Below the pieces are notes generated by a model. It made no database searches. It saw only the letters and a list, made by a program, of their open reading frames with translations, and was not told the origin of the DNA. 64,000 nt of DNA, from contig JAITYX010000033.1 in NCBI GenBank assembly GCA_021018815.1, forward strand, positions 3,900,001 to 3,964,000, in the 5' to 3' direction. This stretch comes from Talinum fruticosum (Eukaryota; Streptophyta; Magnoliopsida; Caryophyllales; Talinaceae). Below, one piece after another: positions 22,669 through 33,514 of the stretch. The position numbers were made by a program, and so were the translations under genes. The stretch's first letter is position 1. Every line of letters starts with the position of its first letter.

Positions 22669-24356
22669 ATGGCTCGAGAACAACGGAGACTTCGATAAAG
22701 GAAGATCTTCCAGCGAGACCACCAAAATTCAAAGGATCAAACTTCGAGCACTTGGAAGAAACTTATGGAATGTTTCCTCATGGATCATGATGAAGATGTA
22801 TGGGAAATCATACGACAAGGAAACTACATTCCAATGAAGACAGAGGAATTCGAGAATCATTCCCAAGACAAAGGCGAATTTACTCCTGGTGAAGCGAGAA
22901 GTTCGGGAAGAACTTCGAGGCAATGAACATTCGATGTGCGCCATCGGCTTAGAAGAATACAATCGGGTGTCGCACTGCGACTCGGCAAAAGAAGTGTGGG
23001 ACACACTTGTCAACACTTACGAAGGGACTAGCCAAGTCGGACAAGCAAAGATCAGCCAGTATCTTCATAAATACGACCTATTTAAGATGGAGCCGGAAGA
23101 AAACATCACTTAGATGTTCATTCGATTTCTTGAGATTACCAACAATCTCAAATCACTGGGTAAGCAGATTTCTCACGAGCAAATATGCAGAAAGATACTC
23201 GAAGTCTACCCAAAAGAAGATGGGGTCCCAAGGTGACTGCCATAGAGGAGGCTCGGAACCTCTCACTCTTAAAGCCGGATGAGCTCATCGGAAGCTTCTC
23301 ACTCACGAAATCCATCTAGAAGAGGAGGATGCTTGAAGGCGTACCAAAAGGAACATAGCACTGAAAGCCTCGGAATCCAAAGAATCAAATCTGAGCTCTT
23401 CGACTCGAGAGGAAGATCCCATGGCACTCATTGCAAGAGGCTTCAAGAGAATAATGAAGCATAAAAGATGGGATAAAAGGCCAAAGGAAGAATTCTACAA
23501 GAAAGACAAGAGGGAAAGAAAAGGTAAGTACTCTTCACCCTCAAAGTTATCTTTATCTAAGAATTACGGATGTTTTGAGTGTGGCGAGCAAAGACCACAT
23601 AGTCAAAGATTGTCCGAAAAGAAAAAGGGACGAGAAAGAAGAAGAAGGCGATGATGGCAACATGGAGTGATGAGGACTCATCGAGAAGATGACGAGGACT
23701 CGAGACGACTCGAAGTGTCGATGGCAATCTCGACTCGGAAGGCTGAAAGAGAGTCGGACTCGGACTCGAGACAATGAGGAAACTAATCCTCAAGAGGTAA
23801 TTGATTATTTCCTCAAATTCTCCAAAGTCGATTTAGCTAAGTACATTTTTACTTTGGAAGAAAAGTCCAATTCGATTCTTCTCAATTCAAAGAACAACTT
23901 GAGTCAATTTCTTACGAGAGCAAGTCGTTGAAAAATGAATTGGAAAAGCTGAGACTCACACTCGAGAGAACTCAAGACTAGTGCTCAAACTAATGAGGCT
24001 GAGTATAAGCTACTCGGGAAAGAAAATGAGCAACTAAGACATAAGCTCACTGAGTCTTAAGACCTGATTTTAAAATTCACTCAAGGTCAGAAAAACCTTG
24101 ACATGCTCTTAGGATCACAATGTGTCTCTTTTCGAAAAGAAGGTCTTGGTTTCAACAAAGAAGAGGAATCTAATTCCTACTCAGATTTATTCAAAAGGAT
24201 TACCGAGCTGAGAAGTTCGGGAAAGGCTGAGCACGGTCCCATTCACGAAATGAAGGGAGGACTAAGCCCAGAAGCTGTTTACAAAAAGAAACCATTTTCT
24301 CCTGTTTCAAAAGGAAAGGTTTTCAAAAAGAAAGAGACACGAGACTCAATTCTCTA
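22669..24356 (+). pseudogene. gag of element A, frames repeatedly broken
   Basis: The start is ATG at 22669. The capsid region is seen in pieces: LMECFLMDHDEDVWEII (about 22755), EEYNRVSHCDSAKEVWDTL (22955) and IRFLEITNNLKSLGKQISHE (23120). The zinc knuckle begins CFECG at 23574 but shifts frame directly after the second cysteine. An acidic serine-rich segment follows (about 23640-23790). Then comes a helical, coiled-coil-like C-terminal part with FRKEGLGFNKEEESNSY at 24130. Most frame changes sit at CGAG or CGA words. Gag of this length with an extended C-terminal part fits SIRE/Maximus-type copia elements. Confidence 0.82.
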
Positions 24357-24419
24357 AGAGGAAGACTCGAGAATCGAGACAAAACCCAAAGTCATTCAAA
24401 TGCGGGTTCCGAAACACCT

Positions 24420-26824
24420 TCTTCCTCGAGAAAGGACCACGGTAAGGAATGTTACTTGGGTTCGTTAGAGGAAGTGAGAAGGGTTAGATTCTCTCTATTT
24501 TGCGGGTCACTCGAGAAGAGATCAAAAGGACACCGATACCTTGATAGTGGATGTTCACGCCACATGTCGGGAGATGTAGGACTCTTTTACGAGTTGGAAA
24601 AACATAAAGGAGGAAAGGTCACGTTTGGAGATGACAGCAAAGGCAAGATAGTGGGGATTGGCAAGATTGGAAAAGGAAGCAATCCGGTCGATCCAGTCTA
24701 CCTTGTCAAAGGATTAAAGTATAATCTGCTCGACATCTCTCAACTATGTGATAAAGGTCAAGAGGTAAGATTCACTCGAGACCAACTGCTACATTTACGA
24801 TGTCACTACCAAAGAGATCAAGCTTTCGGGTAAGAGATCGGGTAATACTTATATCATTCCTCTTTCGACCGAGTCGAGAATTTATCTTGCTTAAAAGCAT
24901 CTCTTCTTGATGACTCATGGTCTTGGCATCGTAGATTAGGCCATATTAGCATGCATACTATCAAAAAGCTGGCATCTCATGGTGCTGGTTAGGGGTTTAC
25001 CTAAGCTGTGTTTTTGAGAAAGATAAAGTTTGTGAAGCATGCACCGAGGGAAACAAGTTAGATCTTCATTCAAATCTCTAAAGATAGTTTTCACATCCAA
25101 AGTACTTGAGCTACTACATATGGACCTATGTGATGAAATCCTGTTAAGAGCCTTGGAGGTAAATCTTATATATTTGTTATTATTGATGATTATTCACGAT
25201 TTACACGGGTGTGTTTTCTTAAGCACAAAAATGAAGCTTTCAAGGAGTTCAGCAAGCTCGGTAGAAAAATCCAAGTTGAGTCTCGGACTCGGATCCGGAG
25301 GATTCGAGCCGACCATGGAAGGGAGTTCGACTACTCGAAATTCTCGAGTTTTATGACGAAATGGAATCTCTCACAACTTCTCAGCACCCAGAACTCCTCA
25401 ACGAGAATGGAGTAGTAGAGAGAAAGAACAGAACCCTTGAAGAAATAGCAAGGACGATGATGATTGAGCACAACTTGCCTTACTATTTCTAGGCGAGAGG
25501 CGATCAACACAGCCAACTATACTCCGAATAGATGCCTCATCGAGATCCATTATGAAGAAAACACATTATGAGCTTTACAAAGGGAAGAAGCCAAATATTT
25601 CTTATTTCGGACCATTCGGATGTAAGTGCTACGTTCATAATAATGGTAAGGATCACTCGACCAAGTTTATGTCGAGCGACCTCCTGGTTTTGAAAACTTA
25701 GAATTTCCAAATCATGTTTTCAAACTTCAAAAGGCTCTCTATGGTCTTAAACAAGCTCCGTGAGCTTGGTATGAAAGACTCGAGCAATTTCTTGGCTCAA
25801 AATGATTTCAAAAGAGGTCGGATTGACAAGACTCTCTTCATAAAGACCAAGGAGAAAGATTTCCTTATTGTTCAAATCTATGTTGATGATATTATCTTCG
25901 GTGCTACTAATGAATTTACGTGTCGAGAATTTTCGAGTTGATGAGTCAAGAATTCCAAATCGAGTATGATGGGGGAACTCAATTTCTTCCTTGGTTTACA
26001 AATCAAACAAAACAAAGATGGGATCTATGTCCATCAATCCAAGTATGCCAAGGAGCTGCTGAAGATATACAAACTTCAAGATGCAAAACACGCATCTACA
26101 CCTATGAGCGACGAGTATAAAGCTCGACTCGGATGAGAAAGGTAAAGCAATAGATCGAAACTCTATTGAGGTATGATTGGATCTTTGCTATATCTTACTT
26201 CCAGCTCGGCTAGATATAATGTTCGGTGTTTGTTTATGCGCAAGATTTCAAGCTAATCCAAAAGAATCACATCTCATCTGCGGTGAAGTGAATATTCGAG
26301 ATATCTTGCAGGCACTCGGAATTTAGGTCTATGGTATTCCGGAGACTCGGAATTGACTCTCACTTGGATACTCGGATGCGGACTACGCTGGATACAAAGT
26401 TGATCGAAAGAGCACTTACGGAGCTTGCTAATTTCTCGGTCAATCCCTAATATCTTGGCACTCAAAGAAGCGAACTCAGTAGCTCTATCAACTGCTGAAG
26501 CTGAGTATATTGCAGTTGGAGCCTATTGCGCTCGAGATTCTATGGATAAAGCAACACTTGAAAGATCTTGGACTGTCCTTCAAATCGGTTCCAATCAAGT
26601 GTGACAATCGAGCTGCAATCGGCATCACCAAGAATCCATTCCAGCACTCAAAGACAAAGCATATCGAGGTCGAGATATCACTTCCTACGAGACCACTCGA
26701 AAACGGTGATATTGAACTTGAGTTCATTCCTACTAATCTTCAATTAGCTGATATCTTTACTAAGCCTCTTGGTGAAGATCAATTTTGTTTCATTCGGAAT
26801 GAGCTTGGTATGTTAAATGCATAA
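24420..26824 (+). pseudogene. pol of element A: protease, integrase, RT, RNase H (internal deletion)
   Basis: Protease: YLDSGCSRHMSGD at 24538, with the catalytic DSG intact. GAG-pre-integrase: SWHRRLGHISMHTIKK near 24910. Integrase: the first catalytic Asp is in VIIDDYSRFT (25180) and the second in RADHGREFD (25306). The Glu motif GVVERKNRTLEE is near 25410. A junction at about 25675 joins integrase to the middle of RT, so roughly 0.9 kb present in element E is missing. RT: LQKALYGLKQAP (25730) and the YVDDIIFGATNE catalytic motif (25879). RNase H: YSDADYAG (26370), and the closing LADIFTKPL at 26746. Stop at 26822. There are several frameshifts; one at 25781-25784 coincides with CGAG. Confidence 0.85.
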
Positions 26825-27460
26825 GCTGTGTGATTGTTTACGTGATTACGTGTTATGTGTTTTCACTTTTATTAACCATTAGCTCGGTTGATTCGGTGAT
26901 ACTTGGGTTAGTAGTTATTTCCTGTTTCTAAGTCACTCGAAACCATTACGAGTCATACTCGGACGTAGAGAAAAACTTGGACTTCAAATTTTCTGAAACC
27001 ATCTCTAGAGTAGTGGAGAGTTTGGAACATATTTTCAAAATATTTTCTCTCTCTCCCTCTCTCGAGCGCTGTGATCGGATGTTAGCCGTAGATCTCTAAC
27101 CGCTGAAATCTTCACCATTGAGAAGAGAACCGTCACACCGGTCTACGATGGCTGATGGACAAGCCGAGTCGGAACGGAGTTATACTTAACGGATAGTTGA
27201 CGGACGTGTATTTTTTTCTATAATAGCATCTATTCATCTTCGTCTCGGTTTTCTACATTCCATCTCTCTCAAACAAAACTTTTCGCGGAAAGATTTTTAC
27301 GTAAATAGTGATCTTTGAAGCTCTTCAAGCGTCGTAAAAGGCCATCTTAAGTAAGTTTCATTTGCTCTCATCTGTTTCTTCTACTCTTTTCGTTTCATCT
27401 CATCTAGCTCTTCCTCTCTTTTCTTACTCAAAAGTTTCATCTTCCCGTCCTCTTCTCAAA

Positions 27461-29090
27461 ATGCCTAAGAGAGGTAACCATCCCGATTTTCAAGTCTCCT
27501 CTTCCTCCAAAAAGCCTCGCACCAAAACTCCGAAAGCTCAACCCCCTCCAAACCCATTGTCACCCGAGCACCTCGCGTCTGGACGACAAATTCTTTCCTA
27601 CAACGAAATTTTCTTGGTTGGCTCACATACAAACTACCGGGGTATACAACTTTCTTTGTTTCAGCGAGTTCATCTATCCCGAACTCGTTTCGAGTTCTAC
27701 ACTCACCTCACCTCCTCTGAAAATGTTCTAACCTCCGGGGTTCGGAACATTACTTGTTCGCATAAACACATCTCTCTTCCACCGCCTGTTCAACGTCTCC
27801 TCTCTCTTCTTGAACAGCAACCCCATTCCTTTCACTTGAAGTCGCCGATGACTTCTTTGAAAAGTACGCGAAAGAGTTTCTGAGTCACGGAAAAACTTTT
27901 CGGTGACTCGGTTGAAGTCGAAGCACGTCTTACGTAGCTTTCTGCGATGAGAACCTTTTTCTCTCGGCATTCTAGCAAGGAGAACCCCAACTCCAAGCAC
28001 CTCAAAGCTCTTTTTAACATTCTTGAGTGCTACGAAGTAGACCTCTTCCCCTCCATTATTGAGCAAATGGCGGTGTGCCGGCTCGACTTCAAACCAAGAA
28101 GAACACCTCCCTTCCTTTCGGTGCTCTTCTCACCCTTGTCTTCAAACAATTCCAAGTTCCTCTCCCCTCGGACCCAAACGTCGTATGCGAGGCTGCCGTT
28201 GTTGTCGGCAAAAGGAATTTCGGGAGTACGGATACCGGAAGCTGAACCTAGTGTGCGGGTACATAACTTAGAGCTGAGGCCTCCTTCTCCGTCTCGGACT
28301 CAAAAATCAACCCCTCTCTCTCTCCCTCTCCACTGTTGGTGCCTCGACCACGGGTGCCTCCAAATCTCTCTCTGCTATTTTGTCCCCGTTTTTGTGGACA
28401 AAATCAGCTCTGTGTCCTCTGTTTTTCGGGACACACTCCGGTCTTTCAAACTTGCCCTCAAAAATATGAATATCAACCCAAAGACCGCCCAATCCCAAAT
28501 CCGAGAGCGAGTAGTCTCTAGTTCTTGAGATGAGGAGGCTGGTGAAGGAGCAGAAGGAGCTGGTCGAGCTCCTCGGAGAGAGAAGGTCCAAGGCGGCTCG
28601 GGACCATGGGGACTCGGAGGCGTCCGAAGCGTCTTCGAGCCCGAGTCGACCTCCTCGGATAGCGGGGAAGAAGAAGAAGAAGGCTGCGGATGCGAGAGCG
28701 GCGAGACGCCGAGGAGCTGCGGTTGAGGCGGCTCCATCCGGGCAAGGGAGGAACACAAAGAAGAAGCGGTGGGAGCTGCTGAGGGTAAGAGCTGCTCCAC
28801 AAGCTCGGATAGCGGTACTCGGCTCAAACACCGATCCGGGTGGGTCGGAAGACCTAGGCTGCACCGGCGGGTCGGGCGAGCGGCCCCCTCCGGCTACGAG
28901 AGGTTCAAAGGGAGGAACCCCTCGATCCACTCGTTCTAGGTCGGCCACTCGAGCTAAGCCCTTGACGATCATACCGGTTTTCCCTCCGCCGTGCTCAAGC
29001 ACATCGTCGAGATCATACCGGCGCCGGCGTACCTCCAACCCCTCCGCTTCCACTCGGAAATCCCCCTCTCCCTCATAGGCGCCATGCACT
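27461..29090 (+). pseudogene. Third coding region downstream of pol in element A (function unknown)
   Basis: It lies between pol and the 3' LTR, where SIRE-type elements often carry an extra, sometimes called env-like, ORF. It starts MPKRGNHPDFQVSSSSKKPR at 27461, a basic serine-rich head. After frame changes near 27650 and 27840 it continues with VADDFFEKYAKEF (27840). Around 28107 comes LPFGALLTLVFKQFQVPLP. This resembles the LPYGMLLTxIFxxF motif of the 'putative plant transposon protein' domain. A charged helical segment (MRRLVKEQKELVELLGE, 28530) and a basic, arginine- and serine-rich tail follow to about 29078. No signal peptide or clear membrane segment is visible, so envelope function is not supported. 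The GC-rich end (28520-29080) is unlike the rest of the element. 26825-27460 upstream is noncoding. Confidence 0.55.
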
Positions 29091-29509
29091 TGTGTCACAA
29101 TTCTACGATCTGCAGATTCTTCTTCTTTACGAGAGTTTTCTACTTCTTTCTTTTGTCCGGACATCTAAGTTGTACTAATTGTTCTTCTCTTCCCTTCTTT
29201 TTGTTGTTATTTTTTTCTTTGAAAGGCAAGGGGGAGAAATAGAGTCGAAAAATATTGTTGTCTTGTTTAGTGGGAGTTTTCCCTCTTAATCTATGTAATC
29301 TCTTTAAGTTCAATGAATTAATGCTTTCTCCTCAATGATTTACGTGTTCAAAATCTTTACGAGCTAACATTATTTCATTGTTAAGCATATTTTACTTTAT
29401 GCTCCGATACACTAAGTACGTTTTACTCAACTCTCTTCATGCACAACTATTCGGACTCGGATCTTTTTCACTAACAAAGTTTCTATCTAAGTATGGAATG
29501 CCTTTCATC

Positions 29510-29522
29510 AAAAAGGGGAGAT
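29510..29522 (+). other. Polypurine tract of element A
   Basis: AAAAAGGGGAGAT directly abuts the 3' LTR start. It matches the purine tract of SIRE-type copia elements. Confidence 0.88.
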
Positions 29523-31153
29523 TGAAGACTCGAGACACTTGCTCAATACCTTTACGAGTTGTATAAAAGGAATCGGGTATAACAATCTTGTACTTATAGA
29601 GTTTTGATTCCAAGGCATTCTCTGCATCTTAGAAACTTTTCCGAGCTATATGATATAGCTTTTACTTCGTGTATTTCTTGCTTATCCTTAAGTGACTCGA
29701 AAAGCGATATGCTTATCTCACTCGGTTACGAGTCCCTCATCACTCGGACTTATCGCATGTTGAATAGACTAGTATTTCGACTTTTCTCACTCGGATCGAC
29801 TTCGATTATAAGCTCTATTGTGTTATAGTCGGTACTTTTAGTCTGTTTCATGCTTAGTCTATATCAAGTCATTTCACTCGATATTCGTCATATAACTTGA
29901 TTCCTCTCTTACACTAAGTCGGATGGAATTTTGAGCTACATGGTTATTAGACTCGAGAAAATTCCATTTCGTTTCGACTCGAGATAATTAGTTGTTTAAT
30001 TATCATAATTATTTTCTTATCTGTGTCTAATCTTGGACCAAAGTATTTTATACTTTGAGAACCAAAATTGATTTACTTTTGTAGGTTATTCAAACGAGGA
30101 TACACTTTTCAAAGTACAAAAGTAGCCTAGGCTTCAAAACGTCAAATCACCAGTAGACATGGCTTTTCACCTTCTCTGCTCCGAGTCCCGAGAAGACTGT
30201 GTCGAGGCTGTCTATTTCCAAATCTGGAAAAGCTGGAACGCTAAGCTTAAACGGTGGTTTCCACCTTATCTTTCAACACACCGCCGGTGGTTTTGGGACT
30301 TCGAGGGAGTTAAACCGTTGTCCAACGTTCACATTACAACGGATACTTTCGAGTGACTCGGAAAGCTTCGTCGACTCGAAAGCTTCGTCAACGGTCTCAA
30401 AGAACTCTCGGTTAGCAGATGAAGATAACGGCTACTCTGCTTAGTCATCTATAAATAGAAGCCAACTCACAAGACTTGAAGATGGTCGAACATATTGTTA
30501 ATACACGAACTTGAGCAAAGTCTTTGTATTCATTCTCAATCTTCTACTTACAACTCCTACTATGTAATTCATTACTTTACGAGTTGTAAGGTCTTGTACT
30601 TAGTTACAAACACTTTCTTACTTTCTCTGTAAGGTCCCTTGACTAAGTCTGTAAGGGTTAACTCGGCTTAGTTGTCCCTAGCTGTAAGGGTTAACTCGGC
30701 TTAGTTGTCCCTAGCTGTAAGGGTTATCTCGGCTAGGAAGTACTACATCGGATAAGGTAATTTCGGAGTCTAGGAAAACTTGTAAAGAGTTGTCTAAGGG
30801 AGCAACTCAGGTTCGGTCAGTTCACGGTATTTTGTGGACTCAAAATAGTGGATTTGACTTCATGCTTGGATTAGCACGGTCCGTGGTTTTCTACCCCATG
30901 AGGGTTTCCACGTAATCTCTAAGTGTTATCTTTCCGAGTTCATTCCGGACTCGGACAGGTGTTATAGCTCCTGCTTAACTTGCTTATTTATTCGTGATAG
31001 CATTTCGAGTCAAAACTTTTCGACCCTGCTGATAGACTCGGAACACTGTCTATGTCTCTTCTTTGGCAAAAGAGCTAAAGTTTCCACGAAAAACTTCCAT
31101 CACCCTATTCACCCCCTCTAGGGTCACTCAAACTCTCCCCGAGCAAACCTTCA
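29523..31153 (+). repeat. 3' LTR of element A (1631 bp)
   Basis: It matches 21029-22609. It is longer mainly because of a tandem duplication of about 33 bp (CTGTAAGGGTTAACTCGGCT unit, about 30649-30716), present once in the 5' LTR. A small extra stretch at 30363-30386 also adds length. It ends at ACCTTCA, after which the leader of element H resumes. Confidence 0.9.
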
Positions 31154-31245
31154 AAAATTACGAAAATAAACTATTAAAGTCACAAAGAAGTAATAAAAGT
31201 AGTAAATCTAAATTAAAAAAAGAAACTAACAACTATTATTTTCTT

Positions 31246-31263
31246 TCCCAAGCAACGGCGCCA
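31246..31263 (-). other. Primer-binding site of element H (tRNA-Asp type)
   Basis: The minus strand reads TGGCGCCGTTGCTTGGGA, nearly identical to the Athila-lineage site. It lies five bases from the LTR end at 31269. The stretch 31154-31245 is the rest of the H leader. Confidence 0.9.
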
Positions 31264-31268
31264 AAATT

Positions 31269-31989
31269 TGTTAGCTTGTCGTACGGTTACAAATTAAACC
31301 ACTACTTAGGCTTATAATTAAGAATATAAAATAGGGAAGTAGGGATCGAATCCACAAGGAAAGATATAATAACATGCAAGTTTTAATATAATTAAATTTA
31401 CTACTCTTAAAAACAAAACAGAAAATTTAAATTAAAATCAATAACTAAAATTCATAGAAAATTATCTAATAACTAAATAAATAATTTATACAAAATAATA
31501 AAACTACAATAGCCCAGAAATATTTTTTTGTATATATATATTTTTTAGATTAGTTAAAACAGAAAAATAAAGCAGAAAATAAACAAATTCTAAAACAGAA
31601 AATTAAATAAATAAAATTCTGCACTAAATTAATTACGAAAATAAATACTAAAATTACCTATAATATTAACACTAATTTTCTAGACCTAACCAGACCCTAC
31701 AAATATAAAAACAAAATTTAAAACCTAATTTACGAATTTATTTTATTAAAAATCTGCAGTAATTAAATTCAAGAATTAAATCTGAAAAAATATCAAATTA
31801 ATTCCAAAAATTCTAAAATTTAGTCACAACAAACTAAGACTCTATCTAAACCCTAGAAGAAAATAAAACACGAAAAATTACAAAAGAAACTATTTTTAAT
31901 CTGATTTCTAACAATCTGACTCAAAATTAATAAAAACAAACAGAAAATTAATTCGAATATTAAAATAAATAAGGACTCAAAATTAAATT
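31269..31989 (-). repeat. 5' LTR of element H, truncated (721 bp left)
   Basis: It starts TGTTAGCTTGTCG in plus orientation and aligns with the left LTR until about 31989. There the sequence changes abruptly to the PMD B region. About 1.45 kb of the LTR is lost, so the target duplication cannot be read. Confidence 0.88.
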
Positions 31990-32249
31990 ACTTGGATGTC
32001 TAACGAGGATCCTACAAAAGAAAAAGAGTAATTAGCACATATACTAAGAGCTCATGAGTTAGTACTTTAACTAACTAGACTCACCCGACCAGTAAATGAG
32101 TCCTAAATGCTCGAAGGGAATAATAGAATCCGATAGATATCTTTTGAGATTGCTCCTAATAAATACTACAATGTCGTCATCTTAAGAGAGGCATTTTAGT
32201 GTTAAACTAAAAGTAGAAGAGCATGATACTCTTACTCCTTTTCCAGTTC

Positions 32250-33510
32250 TTTGGGAGTGGATGCCCCACAAATTCGACTCTAAACGTTCAGGAATTCTAA
32301 TCACATGTGTGGGCTTCCCGAGATTCGACCCGTCAACCTCAAGAATTGGAATATGGACATCATCCGAGAGAAGCTATATAGTGACAAGGTTAATTACCAT
32401 ATCGAAATATAATCACAAAAAAACCGAAGTGAGACTTACCAATCGGGTCATGATTCGTCCCAAACTCGTAATTACATGCTCTTATGGGGTCTGTGGAAGG
32501 TCATCGAGGTATGCTTGTCCTTCATAGTCTTCAAAATATTTATCTTGTGTGGATCAAAATTTTATTTGTGTGGTAAATTTGCAGCCATGGTTATACAAAT
32601 ATTTTCCCTAATTTTAACTCGGTTTGAGGAATCATCCTTCCTTTTCGGCTTCGGTGGCATGGGCTAAAATTCATACAAGTCCCGGTCGTAAGTGAAGGGT
32701 TCCGCCAAGAAGCCCAAACTCGTAAAAACAGCAAACTCGAGAGGAGTAATAGTCATCTCCCCAAATGGGAGATGAAATTTATTAGTGGTGTCCCAAAACC
32801 GTTCGTAAATGGCTCGGGTAGGGTCACATTCTTTACGATCACACATGTGGTTTAAATCAAGAAAAAGAGGGACAAACCCAGCACCGAGTCATAATTTTCT
32901 CCAAGGGATAGTTCCGCTCTATGGTGTCATTTACTTTGAACGGTACCCTCTACAAAAATGAAATTCAACAAAAGTCTTAGTTGAAGATGTCACATTAACA
33001 CATGAAAAGAGAAACTCAAGTCAAGATGCTTACCCTAGTGGATACGAGCAAGTGAAGAAACATGGCTCTCAATCTCCACCAAGAGGTTGTTGGGGTTATA
33101 TTCATGGTGAGCGCACCACTCCCGCTCTAGGAAGTTATCTTGAGTTAGGCCTTCGGCTCTTGTCCTCGTAATAGTATGAACCCATCTTCGAGACATATTT
33201 GTAGAAATTTTGTAAGAAACCAATCTAGTTTTCTCAAGGAAATATTAAAGTAAGCTAGAGCCAAAAGGAAGGAAGTTAGAGCAACCAAGAAGAAGTAAAG
33301 AGAAGAGCAAATAGAATATGCAAAATGAACACACAAGGCTCCCCTTTTATAGGAAAATTTGGCTAACATGCCCGATGGGACACCACACTAGCTAGACCCA
33401 ACCTACACCTGCAAGGCTGCCGTCGGATTAACTACGGTCGGGCCTCGTGGGAGGCTTTGGGCGGGCTGGTCTCGGCACATGCACTTGGTGTTCCATGCTC
33501 GGTCTCCTTT
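32250..33510 (-). pseudogene. Plant mobile domain gene, copy B, with inverted internal segment
   Basis: Minus-strand gene. A TATA box (TATAAAAGGGG) lies at 33351-33341, with the start codon at 33196 (MSRRWVHTITRTRAEG, then DNFLEREW). Exon 1 ends with a GTAAGC donor at 33033. The intron acceptor AG is at 32951-32950. Exon 2 from 32949 carries the PMD core (YERFWDTTNKFHLPFGEMTI, then FTSLGFLAEPF). The segment 32680-32477, which should hold the middle exons, is present on the plus strand instead. The C-terminal exons resume on the minus strand at 32476-32434 (NHDPIG, then a GTAAGT donor) and 32373-32260 (DDVHIPILEVDGSNLG). 31990-32250 is probable 3' flank with nothing recognised. Stops are fewer than in copy K, but the rearrangement makes it non-functional. 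Confidence 0.72.
32477..32680 (+). pseudogene. Inverted exon-intron-exon segment inside PMD copy B
   Basis: On the plus strand: LLWGLWKVIE, a GT donor at 32509, intron 32509-32584 ending TTTGCAG, then PWLYKYFP and a final VAWAK. It corresponds to 995-1185 of copy K (donor 1015, mutated acceptor 1094-1095). Both flanks are the same gene on the opposite strand. Confidence 0.72.
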
Positions 33511-33514
33511 TTTG

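Larger units (their letters stand above)
21029..31153 (+). mobile_element. SIRE/Maximus-type Ty1/copia element A with third ORF region
   Basis: A complete-ended element: 5' LTR 21029-22609, PBS 22611-22628, gag 22669-24356, pol 24420-26824, a 2.7-kb 3' region with a third coding region, PPT 29510-29522, and 3' LTR 29523-31153. It is inserted in the 5' leader of element H. The flanking pentamers AAAGC (21024-21028) and AAAAT (31154-31158) match at three of five positions, both differences being transitions, so the target duplication is uncertain. The LTRs are about 94-95 percent alike by eye. An internal deletion joins integrase to RT near 25675. Confidence 0.88.
15925..31989 (-). mobile_element. 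Gag-only LTR retrotransposon H (TR-GAG-like), split by element A
   Basis: In minus-strand order: 5' LTR 31989-31269 (cut short on the right), PBS 31263-31246, a 221-bp leader interrupted by element A, gag 20922-19418, about 1.3 kb noncoding, PPT 18112-18099, and 3' LTR 18098-15925. With element A (21029-31153) removed, the internal part is about 3.05 kb and has no room for pol. Gag followed directly by noncoding DNA and an LTR is the architecture described as TR-GAG in plants. These are non-autonomous elements expected to borrow pol from Athila-type relatives. The first 120 bp of the two LTRs differ at about six places by eye. Confidence 0.8.

Noticed and set aside
28307..29164. Long minus-strand open frame (285 codons) in the 3' region of element A
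   Set aside because: It lies in GC-rich DNA antisense to a plus-strand frame with protein-like features, has low-complexity translation and no recognisable motif. Treated as a shadow of the third coding region.
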